Part shown: positions 8,033 to 16,676 of the stretch, piece by piece | Layout of the letters: each line of letters starts with the position of its first letter | Position numbering within the stretch: position 1 is the stretch's first letter | Assembly: GCF_019904295.1 (NCBI RefSeq) | Contig: NZ_CP065359.1 | Location: forward strand, 1,141,001-1,205,000 | Direction: 5' to 3' | From: Ruegeria sp. SCSIO 43209 | GTDB lineage: Bacteria; Pseudomonadota; Alphaproteobacteria; Rhodobacterales; Rhodobacteraceae | Length of the DNA stretch: 64,000 nt | Notes under the pieces: model-generated | The model's database searches: none | The model's input: only the letters and a program-made list of their open reading frames with translations | What the model was told of the DNA's origin: nothing | Position numbers and translations under genes: made by a program

Positions 8033-8790
8033 GCAGCCGGGTCTTGATTACCGCAGGCGCCTCTGGCGTCGGCAGGGCCATGGCTGAAGCGTTTGATGCT
8101 GCCGGGGCTCAGGTCTGGGTTGCGGATGTTGATGCGGATGCGTTGGCGGATTGCCCGGCGCATTGGAAGCAAAGCCAGCTTGATGTGTCGGATGAGGATG
8201 CTGTCGCGGCTGCGTTTACTGACCTTGAGACCGAATGGGACGGGCTTGATGTGCTCTGTGCGAATGCGGGGATAGCGGGTCCCACCGCAGCAGTTGAGGA
8301 CGTTTCCCTGACGGATTGGAGGTCATGCCTTTCCATCAATCTAGAGGGGTCATTTTTGTGCTCTAAATACGCTGCACCTCTGATGAAACAGCAGCGCAGC
8401 GGGGCGATCTTGATCACTTCATCGACTGCAGGCCAGTACGGATACCCCAACCGCGCGCCGTACGCGGCGGCCAAGTGGGGCATGGTGGGATTGGGCAAGA
8501 CGCTGGCGATGGAGCTTGGGCCGCACGGTATCCGCTGCAATGTGATCTGCCCGGGTTCGGTTGAAGGACCACGCATGGAGGGCGTGTTACAGCGCGAGGC
8601 CGATGCCAAGGGCATGACCCGGGATCAGGTTTACGACGGCTATGCCTCGGGCACGTCCATGGGCCGCTTTGTAGAGGCGCAGGACATAGCGAACATGGCT
8701 GTATTCCTGGCTTCAGATGCAGCGAGGCTGGTGTCGGGTCAGGTAATCGCGGTGGATGGCCATACGGTCAATCCTGACCCGAAACTGTGA
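8029..8790 (+). CDS. SDR family oxidoreductase, last gene of the carnitine operon
   Basis: This is a 253-residue classical short-chain dehydrogenase. The cofactor motif TAGASGVGRAMA is near residue 8, NAG is in the first third, the catalytic Ser is in ITSSTAG (about 130) and YAAAK holds the Tyr and Lys (about 145-149). ATGA overlap with the dehydrogenase/thioesterase gene means translational coupling. Its substrate is unknown; handling another hydroxy acid of the pathway, such as D-carnitine or 3-hydroxybutyrate derived from acetoacetate, is possible but only a guess. Confidence 0.9.
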   Translation: MSSRVLITAGASGVGRAMAEAFDAAGAQVWVADVDADALADCPAHWKQSQLDVSDEDAVAAAFTDLETEWDGLDVLCANAGIAGPTAAVEDVSLTDWRSCLSINLEGSFLCSKYAAPLMKQQRSGAILITSSTAGQYGYPNRAPYAAAKWGMVGLGKTLAMELGPHGIRCNVICPGSVEGPRMEGVLQREADAKGMTRDQVYDGYASGTSMGRFVEAQDIANMAVFLASDAARLVSGQVIAVDGHTVNPDPKL

Positions 8791-8791
8791 A

Positions 8792-8974
8792 TCAGCCCTG
8801 ATTTGGCCCCCGAATCTGGCGGATGGCGCTGCGGACGGCTTGCCAGTCCTGCGCCTCCTGCTGATTTCCGGCGGCTTCACATTCGCGCATTTTCTGCGCA
8901 GCTTCGGCTTCGGCCCGATCGCCATGGGCCGTATAAAGGGCACGTGCGTATTCAGCGGTTTTGAGTGCGTCCAT
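8792..8974 (-). CDS. small conserved hypothetical protein
   Basis: This 60-residue protein begins MDALKTAEYARALY and ends IRQIRGPNQG; it is charged, Ala/Glu-rich and probably all-helical, with one cysteine and no membrane segment. I chose the ATG at 8974 because a GGAGG ribosome site precedes it; the longer frame to 9022 would add 16 residues. It converges on the SDR, whose stop lies one base away. I believe similar small proteins occur in other roseobacters but know no function. Confidence 0.65.
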   Translation of the reverse strand: MDALKTAEYARALYTAHGDRAEAEAAQKMRECEAAGNQQEAQDWQAVRSAIRQIRGPNQG

Positions 8975-9050
8975 TCCCGTCATCCTCCATCTCAGATCGG
9001 AATGTCTGTAGTTTCGCGCCAAGTGACTATACTACAGCTTTCAGCCCAGG

Positions 9051-9917
9051 TCATGTCTGAGAGATTTCTGAGCGCAATTGCTGCAGATGGTCCGGGAAAT
9101 CACGCGCGGTCATATCCGCCTCTCGAACCAGCCGGTCGAAATGGAGCGTAAAGACCTCAATCCGGTCGCGGTCTCGGAAAGCCATGTAGTGGCTTCCGGC
9201 ATAGAACACGCAAAGAAGTGGGCCGAATATCGTGACGGGGGCAGAGTAAAGACGTTTTGCATCAAATAGATAGATGCGCAGACGTGGATAAAGCTGCTCG
9301 CACACCGACAGCAGGTGATCGATCTGATCCAACCGGACCTGAAGCGGTAGTCCCTCGTAGTAACCGGTGGCATAGGCAAAGCTGTGAAGCTCGTACAACG
9401 GCATGGCAATCTCATAATCGGACTGGGCGCTGCGCATCCATGCCAGCCGGTCTGCCGAGGCGCCAATGGCTTGATCTGCAGTACGGCCGAGATGCGGAGC
9501 GTATTCCCATTCAAGCACGGCGCGGGTCTTGAGCATGTCGGGCAGGGTAGCCGGAACGTAGCGTATCTTGTAGCCGGCGGCCTCTTGATGCCATTCAAAA
9601 ATGCGCTCATCAACCAATGCCCGGGCGGCCTCGGTTAGGGTGAGGGAACTGGCCAATAGTTCTGCCGCGCTTTCGGGTCGGTTGGAAAGCCCAAGAAGCC
9701 AGTCGGCGGAAACCCCGAGCGCCGAGGCGCAGCTACCGACCACATGCGAATTGGGCAGGCGCGCGCCCGCACCGGTCAGCAACTGCGAAACGGTCGATCG
9801 GTCAACACCGATGTCGCGTGCCAGGGCGCTTTGGCTGACATCTCGATCCTGCATTGCTCGGGTCAGGCGCTGGCGAAAATGCAGGGCACGATCCCGTTTG
9901 TCGATTTTATCAATCAT
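9051..9917 (-). CDS. XRE-family transcriptional regulator
   Basis: The N-terminal 75 residues are a Cro/C1-type helix-turn-helix (SQSALARDIGVDRSTVSQLL). The remaining 210 residues are an effector-like region that I do not recognise, rich in aromatic residues (YELHSFAYATGYYEGL). No clear ribosome site precedes the ATG at 9917; instead a palindrome lies immediately upstream, which suggests autoregulation and perhaps a very short leader. It is divergent from the DUF2061/desaturase pair, which may be its target. Confidence 0.85.
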   Translation of the reverse strand: MIDKIDKRDRALHFRQRLTRAMQDRDVSQSALARDIGVDRSTVSQLLTGAGARLPNSHVVGSCASALGVSADWLLGLSNRPESAAELLASSLTLTEAARALVDERIFEWHQEAAGYKIRYVPATLPDMLKTRAVLEWEYAPHLGRTADQAIGASADRLAWMRSAQSDYEIAMPLYELHSFAYATGYYEGLPLQVRLDQIDHLLSVCEQLYPRLRIYLFDAKRLYSAPVTIFGPLLCVFYAGSHYMAFRDRDRIEVFTLHFDRLVREADMTARDFPDHLQQLRSEISQT

Positions 9918-9919
9918 GT

Positions 9920-9956
9920 GGTGATTAATATCACCTTTGGTGAGAATTGTTAATCA
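9920..9956. promoter_or_regulatory. nested palindromes at the XRE gene start, operator candidate
   Basis: Three overlapping symmetries occur: GGTGAT-TAAT-ATCACC (9920-9935), TCACC-TTT-GGTGA (9931-9943), and outer arms TGATTAA (9922-9928) and TTAATCA (9950-9956). They begin 2 bases from the regulator's start codon, as is typical of XRE autorepression sites. Confidence 0.55.
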
Positions 9957-9986
9957 TATTCAGAATTCACGACCCTTGGCTCTGTC

Positions 9987-10004
9987 TGTAACGCTGGTGT
10001 TACA
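9987..10004. promoter_or_regulatory. inverted repeat upstream of the DUF2061 gene
   Basis: Perfect arms TGTAAC (9987-9992) and GTTACA (9999-10004) surround 6 bases, 22 bases before the preferred start of the next gene. It could be an operator or a small hairpin in the leader. Confidence 0.4.
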
Positions 10005-10025
10005 AAAATAAGAATGGGGTCTGGA

Positions 10026-10229
10026 ATGGAAACGCGACGCAGGTCGGTCGTGAAGGCGCTGGTGTGGAATGCGATGGGGCTGGCGATGATGACGCTGGTT
10101 GGTTTGATCGCCACGGGTTCAGCAGCACTTGGAGGGATGGTTGCTTTGGTCAATACAGCCATTGGCTTGACCATGTATGTAATTTACGAGCGTATCTGGG
10201 CCGGAATCACGTGGGGCCGCAATGGCTGA
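10026..10229 (+). CDS. DUF2061 family membrane protein
   Basis: This small protein of about 67 residues has a basic start (METRRRSVVKA), two membrane segments separated by a Gly-rich turn, and a C-terminal YERIWAGITWGR, the pattern of DUF2061. The ATG at 10026 fits the family better than the one at 10014, and a GGGG sequence precedes it. It overlaps the desaturase gene by 8 bases, so the two are probably translated together. The molecular function of DUF2061 is not known. Confidence 0.8.
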   Translation: METRRRSVVKALVWNAMGLAMMTLVGLIATGSAALGGMVALVNTAIGLTMYVIYERIWAGITWGRNG

Positions 10230-11124
10230 GCCGGTCACACCCAAATCACCTGAATGGGCGACATTTGCCCTGATCATCGCGTGCTATTTAGCCTGGATTG
10301 GTGCGATTTTCTGGTTGGCAGGCATATCGCTTTGGCTTGCGATCCCGTTCATGGGGCTGGTGGCTGCGCTGCATTCCTCGCTGACCCATGAGGCTTTGCA
10401 CGGGCATCCCTTTCACCAGAAGTGGCTGAATGAGACGCTGATGGCGCTGCCGCTGACTTTGTTCATTCCCTACAATCGGTTTCGGGACCTGCATCTGGCG
10501 CATCACTGTGACGCGAACCTAACCGATCCCTATGATGACCCTGAGACCAACTATCTCGACCCGCAGGTCTGGGCGTCTCTGGCTCGATGGCAAAGACGGA
10601 TGTATCAAGTGAACAATACTCTGCTGGGGCGGATGGTTCTGGGGCCTGCGATCGGGCAGGTTGCGTTCTTGCGGGATGAACTGCGTGGTGCACTTCGCGG
10701 AGATCGGGCGATTTTGTTGGCATGGGCGCTGCATATGCCCGGCGTTGTCGCGGTTCTTTGGATCGTCGCGCTTTCGCAAATGCCGATCTGGGCCTTCGCC
10801 CTTTCAGCATATATCGGGTTGGGTTTGGTCAAGATCCGCACATTCCTGGAACACCGCGCGCATGAGAGATCGCGCGCGCGCACAGTGATCGTAGAAGACC
10901 GTGGAATCCTTGCATTTCTGTTTTTGAACAATAACTTGCACGTCGTTCATCATATGAACCCATCAGCACCTTGGTATCGATTGCCGGCACTCTACCGCAC
11001 GGGCAAGGAAAGATACTTGGCCTGTAACGAGGCTTATGTCTACCGTTCGTACGGGCAGATATTCCGAGAGTATTTCTGGCGCGCCAAGGATCCGGTGGCG
11101 CATCCGCTCTGGCCAAAGCCTTGA
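10222..11124 (+). CDS. fatty acid desaturase / hydroxylase family protein
   Basis: This membrane di-iron enzyme has 300 residues. The three histidine boxes are visible: HEALHG (about residue 56), HLAHH (about 93) and HVVHH (about 240), set among hydrophobic segments. Such enzymes desaturate or hydroxylate fatty acyl chains, carotenoids or other lipids, and the substrate cannot be read from the sequence. It overlaps the DUF2061 gene and is followed by an EamA transporter after 21 bases, so these three may form one operon. Confidence 0.88.
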   Translation: MAEPVTPKSPEWATFALIIACYLAWIGAIFWLAGISLWLAIPFMGLVAALHSSLTHEALHGHPFHQKWLNETLMALPLTLFIPYNRFRDLHLAHHCDANLTDPYDDPETNYLDPQVWASLARWQRRMYQVNNTLLGRMVLGPAIGQVAFLRDELRGALRGDRAILLAWALHMPGVVAVLWIVALSQMPIWAFALSAYIGLGLVKIRTFLEHRAHERSRARTVIVEDRGILAFLFLNNNLHVVHHMNPSAPWYRLPALYRTGKERYLACNEAYVYRSYGQIFREYFWRAKDPVAHPLWPKP

Positions 11125-11145
11125 TTTAACGACAGAAGGGAAGCC

Positions 11146-12048
11146 ATGAGTTTATGGATTCCCGTCACCATCGCGGCCGCATCGTTCCAGACGGTGCGGT
11201 TCATGCTGCAGAAATCCCTGAGCAGCGTGAAGCTTTCGGCTGCCGGGGCGACATTTGCACGTTTCGCCTATTCCATGCCATTGGCCTTGCTGGGGCTTTT
11301 CATTGCTTTGGGCGCGACGGGGTACGAACTGCCAGCGCTGTCGGCGAAGTTCTGGATATTTGCTGTCATCGGCGGGACCACACAGATATTGGCCACGATC
11401 TGCGTTGTGGCATTGTTCAAGCAGCGCAACTTTGCGGTAGGGATTACGTTCAAGAAAACTGAGGTGATTCAAACCGCTATTGTGGGGTTCCTTGTCCTCG
11501 GCGATCAGGTCTCTACCGGGGCGCTGGGGGCAATTCTGCTTGGGTTGCTGGCCGTCCTGTTATTGTCAAAAACGCCCGGAGGCAGCGGCGCTTGGTGGCA
11601 ACATCTGACAAACAAAGCCTCGCGTCTTGGACTGGGGTCAGGCGTGTTATTCGCATTCTCCTCGGTCAGCTATCGCGGCGCCTCTTTGCAATTGGGCGAC
11701 ATCGATGCGTGGTTCCGGGCACTTGTGACACTGGCCGTCGTGGTAACGCTTCAGTTTCTCAGCATGTGGCTGTGGCTGCTTTGGCGAGACAGGGCCGAGC
11801 TGCGCGCGGTGTGGGAGACTCGCCGGACCGGTGTTTTTGTCGGCCTGACCAGCCTCTGTGGTTCGTTTTGCTGGTTCTTCGCCTTCACGTTGCAGAACGC
11901 AGCCTATGTAAAGGCCTTGGGTCAGATCGAACTGATCCTCAGCCTGTTCGCATCGCTGCTGTTTTTCCGTGAAACCATCACCCGGCGCGAGATCGCCGGA
12001 ATGACGTTGCTTGGCTTGTCGATACTGGCGCTTGTGCTGACAATCTAG
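11146..12048 (+). CDS. EamA (DMT superfamily) transporter
   Basis: The 300-residue protein is almost entirely hydrophobic, with about ten membrane segments in two repeated halves, the layout of EamA transporters. The first half contains ARFAYSMPLALLG and the conserved KKTEVIQTAIVG region; the second ends with LFFRETITRREIAGM and a final membrane segment. The substrate is unknown. Its end overlaps the convergent rhlE gene by 4 bases. Confidence 0.87.
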   Translation: MSLWIPVTIAAASFQTVRFMLQKSLSSVKLSAAGATFARFAYSMPLALLGLFIALGATGYELPALSAKFWIFAVIGGTTQILATICVVALFKQRNFAVGITFKKTEVIQTAIVGFLVLGDQVSTGALGAILLGLLAVLLLSKTPGGSGAWWQHLTNKASRLGLGSGVLFAFSSVSYRGASLQLGDIDAWFRALVTLAVVVTLQFLSMWLWLLWRDRAELRAVWETRRTGVFVGLTSLCGSFCWFFAFTLQNAAYVKALGQIELILSLFASLLFFRETITRREIAGMTLLGLSILALVLTI

Positions 12049-13397
12049 CCTGCGCGACGCTCATCAAAGCTGAGAGCGATAAAGCTGGGCAGGTGATCCC
12101 CCATGCCTACAACTGCTGGCCCGCCATCGTCGCGACGCCCACGACCACGGGTTTTGGGCTCGCGCTCTTTGCGGCTCTCGCTCTTTTTGTTGTCCGACGC
12201 TTTGGCCTTCTTCTCTGGCTTTGGCGCCTCGGGCTTGGGCTCATCGGCCTTGACCGGATTGTCGATGCGCGGAATGTCCTTTTGGATCAGGCTCTCGATC
12301 GCGGCCAGCGCCTTTTCATCGCGGCCCGAGCAGATCGTGATTGCCTTGCCTTCGCGCCCGGCGCGACCGGTACGACCGATGCGGTGGACATAATCCTCGG
12401 CATGGCCGGGAACATCGAAGTTGAACACGTGGCTGACCGAGGGGATATCCAGACCCCGCGCAGCAACGTCCGAAGCCACCAGCAGCCGCAGTGATCCATC
12501 GCGGAATCCGTCCAGTGTTTTCATCCGCTGCGACTGATCCAGATCGCCATGGATCGCGGCGGCGTTATAGCCGTATTTCTTCAGCGACTTGGCGCAGATA
12601 TCTACATCGGTCTTGCGATTGCAGAAGATGATGGCGTTGGTGCATTTGTCACCCTCGGCATCGATCAATGCGCGCAGGGTTTTGCGTTTCTGGCTGGCCT
12701 CACGATCCCGGCGACCACCTTTGAACATCACCACGCCTTGTTCGATGGTTTCCGAAGCGGTGGCCTGACGCGCAACTTCGACCCGGGTGGGGGCCGACAG
12801 GAAAGTATCGGTGATCCGTTCGATCTCGGGCGCCATGGTGGCCGAGAAGAACAGCGTCTGGCGGGTGAATGGCGTCAGCGAGAAGATGCGCTCGATATCA
12901 GGAATGAAGCCCATGTCGAGCATCCGGTCAGCTTCGTCCACCACCATGATCTGAACGCCTGTCAGAAGCAGCTTCCCGCGTTCGAAATGATCCAGCAGAC
13001 GGCCCGGAGTGGCAATCAGCACGTCAACACCGCGGTCAATCAGAGCATCCTGTTCCTTGAAGGAAACGCCACCGATCAACAGTGCTTTGGTCAGCTTGAG
13101 GTGCTTGGCGTAGGTATCGAAATTCTCGGCCACCTGCGCTGCCAGTTCCCGCGTCGGGCACAAGACCAGCGAGCGTGGCATGCGTGCGCGGGCGCGCCCA
13201 CGGGCCAGCAATGTGATCATCGGCAGGGTGAAGCTGGCGGTTTTGCCGGTGCCGGTTTGGGCGATCCCCAGAACATCGCGCCCTTCCAGCGCGGCTGGAA
13301 TTGCGCCTTCCTGGATCGGGGTCGGAGTTTCGTATCCGGCTTCCTCAATTGCTTTGAGGACCTTCGGGTTCAGGTTCAGTTCGTTAAACTTTGTCAT
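12045..13397 (-). CDS. rhlE: DEAD-box ATP-dependent RNA helicase RhlE-like
   Basis: All helicase motifs are present: Q-motif region (PTPIQEGAIP), Walker A AQTGTGKT, PTRELAAQ, TPGRLLD, DEAD, SAT, ARGLDI and HRIGRTGR, across about 380 residues. A charged Lys/Glu-rich tail of about 70 residues (KPEKKAKASDNKKSESRKER) follows, typical of RhlE and useful for RNA binding. I chose ATG at 13397 (MTKFNELNLNP, 450 residues) because the longer frame upstream has no family similarity. It probably remodels RNA in ribosome assembly or decay. Confidence 0.95.
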   Translation of the reverse strand: MTKFNELNLNPKVLKAIEEAGYETPTPIQEGAIPAALEGRDVLGIAQTGTGKTASFTLPMITLLARGRARARMPRSLVLCPTRELAAQVAENFDTYAKHLKLTKALLIGGVSFKEQDALIDRGVDVLIATPGRLLDHFERGKLLLTGVQIMVVDEADRMLDMGFIPDIERIFSLTPFTRQTLFFSATMAPEIERITDTFLSAPTRVEVARQATASETIEQGVVMFKGGRRDREASQKRKTLRALIDAEGDKCTNAIIFCNRKTDVDICAKSLKKYGYNAAAIHGDLDQSQRMKTLDGFRDGSLRLLVASDVAARGLDIPSVSHVFNFDVPGHAEDYVHRIGRTGRAGREGKAITICSGRDEKALAAIESLIQKDIPRIDNPVKADEPKPEAPKPEKKAKASDNKKSESRKEREPKTRGRGRRDDGGPAVVGMGDHLPSFIALSFDERRAG

Positions 13398-13580
13398 GTA
13401 TGTCCGGTTCAAGCGGACACTAGACCTGGCCCGCGCGTCTGAAAATGCCGGGCCCGGATGGCCATGCGCCCCATGCGCGTTTCGGCTGTGGCGCGGGCAT
13501 AACAAAAACGTGGGGCAGGGTCAAATGAAGTCGGTTTAATCCGTGGCAAATCTGCCGGTAACAAGGATTTCCGCAACAAT

Positions 13581-14504
13581 TCAGATGGTTCCGGGAAAGT
13601 GTTTCGCGACTTTTTGGTCCAGATCAAGCGGCCGGTGACGGATCAATTCGTTATCCTCAAGCCGTTCCAGCACTTCCGGGTCAGCAGCGCTGATTTCATC
13701 GTAAAATTCCCGCAGGCCATCGAGCCCGTATTCGGTTTCCAGAAGGGTGATCAATTCGTACCTGTCTAGCGCACCGATCTTTCGCGGCCGATCCGGGCTG
13801 GCCTGGTACGAGCCGCGTTCGAGGCGGAAACGATAATGCGCCAGCCAATGCTCCCAATCCGGGGCGTGGCGATGACACAGATCGATCTGAGGAAGCTCGG
13901 TTCTGACTGGCAGAAACTCACCGTGCTGATAGAGGTTGTGGATACGGTCGCTCAGTTTTTTCAAACCGCCGCGTACGAACAGTTTGCCCTGAATGTGGCT
14001 CATGAAACCGGCCAGAACGTAAGTGCCGAAATTGGGATAGAGCGCTTCGACCAGCGCTTGTCGATTCTGACCTTCGGGAATGAACGCTTTGTAGAGGTCC
14101 TGGCCACCCGCCAGCGCCTCAATCGGGCGGACGCGGACGGCGGGGATGTCATCGGGAATGTCGCGCAGCAGGTCTGGGATCGGGGACATCGGCCACAGGA
14201 ACTCATCGACATCGATATGTGCGACCCAGTCCAGATCAGTCCTGTTGTAGATCAAATTCGCGTTCGAGGATTGTCGAACCTGATGTTTGTCCGGCCTCTC
14301 ACGCCTGCGACGCTTCCAGAACGCCGCATCGCAGGTACGCACCCGGATCCGGGGATGCTCGCGCAGGGCTGAGATGTCCCCCTGGACCGGCTCGTCTAGA
14401 AAGATGTGAATCCGGTCCGCGCCGATATCGAGGTGGTGGGCGGCAAAGCGCAAAATATCCTCACGCGGGGCGCGGATCGTGGACACAATCCCCCATGTGG
14501 TCAC
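13581..14504 (-). CDS. glycosyltransferase family 2-like protein
   Basis: The protein of about 307 residues resembles the Glyco_tranf_2_4 group: an N-terminal Rossmann-like region (TTWGIVSTIRAPREDILRFA), a DxD-type motif in AHIDVDEFLWP, a Lys-rich KRRRRERPDKHQ segment and the C-terminal LCHRHAPDWEHW. These enzymes use nucleotide-sugars with a divalent metal; the acceptor is unknown. The start is uncertain. GTG at 14504 is the first conventional start outside prfC; a CTG at 14531 would overlap the prfC stop, and an ATG at 14600 would lie deep in prfC. The gene is probably co-transcribed with prfC. Confidence 0.8.
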   Translation of the reverse strand: MTTWGIVSTIRAPREDILRFAAHHLDIGADRIHIFLDEPVQGDISALREHPRIRVRTCDAAFWKRRRRERPDKHQVRQSSNANLIYNRTDLDWVAHIDVDEFLWPMSPIPDLLRDIPDDIPAVRVRPIEALAGGQDLYKAFIPEGQNRQALVEALYPNFGTYVLAGFMSHIQGKLFVRGGLKKLSDRIHNLYQHGEFLPVRTELPQIDLCHRHAPDWEHWLAHYRFRLERGSYQASPDRPRKIGALDRYELITLLETEYGLDGLREFYDEISAADPEVLERLEDNELIRHRPLDLDQKVAKHFPGTI

Positions 14505-14527
14505 TTCTGGATTGCCCGCAGAGTCCG

Positions 14528-16132
14528 TCAGGTCATCATTTCCTTCGTCGCGGTCAGGCTCAGCTCGGGATAATCGCGGACGACCCGGTCGATGTCCCAC
14601 TGCAGCCGCGTTAGATAGACGATATCTCCATCGTGATCATGGGCAATATGCTGCTTGTTGGCGTTGACGAATTTGTCGATCTCAACCTTGTTGCCACTGA
14701 CCCAACGGGCCGAGGTGAACTGAGACGCCTCAAACCGCACAGGCAGGCCGTATTCCATCTCAATCCGGCTGGCGAGCACCTCGAATTGCAGCGCACCGAC
14801 GACGCCGACGATGAAGCCCGACCCAATCGAAGGTTTGAATACCTTCGCGGCACCTTCCTCGGCGAACTGCATCAGGGCCTTTTCCAGATGCTTGGCCTTC
14901 AATGGGTCACCCGCGCGCACCGTTTGCAGCAATTCCGGTGCGAAGGAGGGGATGCCGGTTACCCGGATCGCCTCACCTTCGGTCAGCGTGTCGCCGATGC
15001 GCAACTGACCGTGGTTGGGAATGCCGATGATATCACCGGCCCAGGCCTCCTCGGCCAGTTCACGATCAGAGGCGAGGAACAGCACGGGGTTCGATATTGC
15101 CATCGGTTTCTTCGATCGCACATGCGTTAGCTTCATGCCGCGTTTGAAATGGCCCGAGGCCATGCGGACAAACGCCACCCGGTCGCGGTGTTTGGGATCC
15201 ATATTGGCCTGCACCTTGAACACGAAACCGGCGACCTTCTTTTCATCGGGCGCGATCTGACGGGGCTCAGCCGACTGAACCTGCGGCTGCGGACCATAGG
15301 CGCCGATACCCTCCATCAGTTCCTTGACGCCAAACGAGTTGATGGCCGAACCAAACCAGATCGGCGTCATGTGCCCCTCGAGCACCGCCTGAGGGTCGAG
15401 CTTGGGCAGCAATTCGCGCGCCATCTCAACCTCTTCCAGCAGCTTGTCGAGCAATTCAACGGGCACATGCTCGGCCAGCTTAGGGTCATCCAGACCATTG
15501 ATTTGGATGCTTTCGGCCACCTTGTTGCGGTCGGCGCGGTCCATCAGCTCAAGCCGGTCGCGCAGCATGTCGTAGCAGCCGATGAAATCGCGACCCACAC
15601 CGATAGGCCACGCGGCTGGCGTGACGTCGATCGCCAGCATTTCCTGAATTTCGTCGATGATCTCGAACGTATCCCGGCTTTCGCGGTCCATCTTGTTACA
15701 GAAGGTCAGGATCGGCAGATCGCGCAGGCGGCAGACCTCGAACAGTTTCTGCGTCTGGCTTTCCACACCTTTCGCACCGTCAATGACCATGACGGCGGCG
15801 TCTACGGCTGTCAGGGTGCGATAGGTGTCTTCGGAGAAATCCGAGTGGCCGGGTGTGTCCACAAGATTGAACCGGAAGTTCCCATAGTCGAACGACATGG
15901 CCGAGGCTGAGACCGAGATACCGCGATCTTTCTCCATCTGCATAAAGTCCGACCGCGTCCGCCGTGCCTCACCCTTGGCGCGTACCTGTCCAGCCATCTG
16001 GATCGCGCCGCCGTACAGCAGAAACTTTTCCGTCAGCGTCGTCTTGCCCGCATCCGGGTGCGAGATGATAGCGAATGTCCGGCGACGAGCGATCTCGGGC
16101 GGCAGGGTGGGTTGGTTCGAAGTATCAAGCAT
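14528..16132 (-). CDS. prfC: peptide chain release factor 3
   Basis: RF3 is a translational GTPase that recycles RF1 and RF2 from the ribosome after termination. The 534-residue protein has G1 (SHPDAGKTTLTEK), the switch region ending GISVSASAM, G3 (DTPGHSDF) and G4 (NKMD), then domain II and the C-terminal domain with the QFTSARWV segment. I chose ATG at 16132 (MLDTSNQPTLPPEIARRRTF), which matches RF3 N-termini; upstream codons in the longer frame look non-coding. Confidence 0.96.
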   Translation of the reverse strand: MLDTSNQPTLPPEIARRRTFAIISHPDAGKTTLTEKFLLYGGAIQMAGQVRAKGEARRTRSDFMQMEKDRGISVSASAMSFDYGNFRFNLVDTPGHSDFSEDTYRTLTAVDAAVMVIDGAKGVESQTQKLFEVCRLRDLPILTFCNKMDRESRDTFEIIDEIQEMLAIDVTPAAWPIGVGRDFIGCYDMLRDRLELMDRADRNKVAESIQINGLDDPKLAEHVPVELLDKLLEEVEMARELLPKLDPQAVLEGHMTPIWFGSAINSFGVKELMEGIGAYGPQPQVQSAEPRQIAPDEKKVAGFVFKVQANMDPKHRDRVAFVRMASGHFKRGMKLTHVRSKKPMAISNPVLFLASDRELAEEAWAGDIIGIPNHGQLRIGDTLTEGEAIRVTGIPSFAPELLQTVRAGDPLKAKHLEKALMQFAEEGAAKVFKPSIGSGFIVGVVGALQFEVLASRIEMEYGLPVRFEASQFTSARWVSGNKVEIDKFVNANKQHIAHDHDGDIVYLTRLQWDIDRVVRDYPELSLTATKEMMT

Positions 16133-16241
16133 AAGCGCGCGTATAGGCGGGGAATCCAACTGAGGCAAGACAAAGGGGGTGGTTCGAATCATGTGGCTGT
16201 GGCAATAAGAACATATAGTGAACAAAATATGGAGTGGACCA

Positions 16242-16604
16242 ATGAATTTGAAAGAAATCGCAGACGAACTGGTTGCTGGATGCCGCGAGAACCGGGCCAA
16301 GGAGAACCTCGAGAAGCTTTATGCCTCGGATGCTGTTTCTGTTGAGGGACAGGATTTTGCGGGCATGGGGCGCGAGACGCACGGATTGGAAGCTATTCGT
16401 GGCAAGCACGAATGGTGGGAAGGCGCTCATGAAGTATCGGGCGCGTCCGTCAGTGGCCCGTACCCGCATGGTGACGACCGCTTTGCCGTGATCTTTGAAG
16501 TGCAGGGCAAGGTGAAAGAAACCGGTGAAAGCTTTGATATGCGTGAGGTCGGTGTTTATCACGTCGCCGATGGCAAGATCGTGCGTGAAGAGTTCTTTTA
16601 TTAA
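16242..16604 (+). CDS. NTF2-like (SnoaL-type) protein
   Basis: This 120-residue single-domain protein has the cone-shaped NTF2/SnoaL pattern: an N-terminal helix (LKEIADELVAGC), a YASDAV turn, EAIRGKHEWW, then strands ending in GVYHVADGKIVREEFFY. Members bind small hydrophobic ligands or act as isomerases; no function can be assigned. The ATG at 16242 has a GGAG ribosome site and suits the fold better than the ATG at 16218. It is divergent from prfC, 109 bases away. Confidence 0.8.
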   Translation: MNLKEIADELVAGCRENRAKENLEKLYASDAVSVEGQDFAGMGRETHGLEAIRGKHEWWEGAHEVSGASVSGPYPHGDDRFAVIFEVQGKVKETGESFDMREVGVYHVADGKIVREEFFY

Positions 16605-16676
16605 TCCGCAAGATCCCATTCTGGCCTTCTTTGCCGGGCCGATGTTAGATGTGTGCCGAAGATAGGGAGGGTCAGA

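Noticed and set aside
12549..13442. Long plus-strand frame antisense to rhlE
   Set aside because: It is the shadow of a strong DEAD-box gene with all motifs, and has no family-like sequence of its own.
15149..15910. Long frame antisense to prfC
   Set aside because: Product is rich in His and Arg, as expected from the complement of a GC-rich gene, and RF3 is clearly on the other strand.
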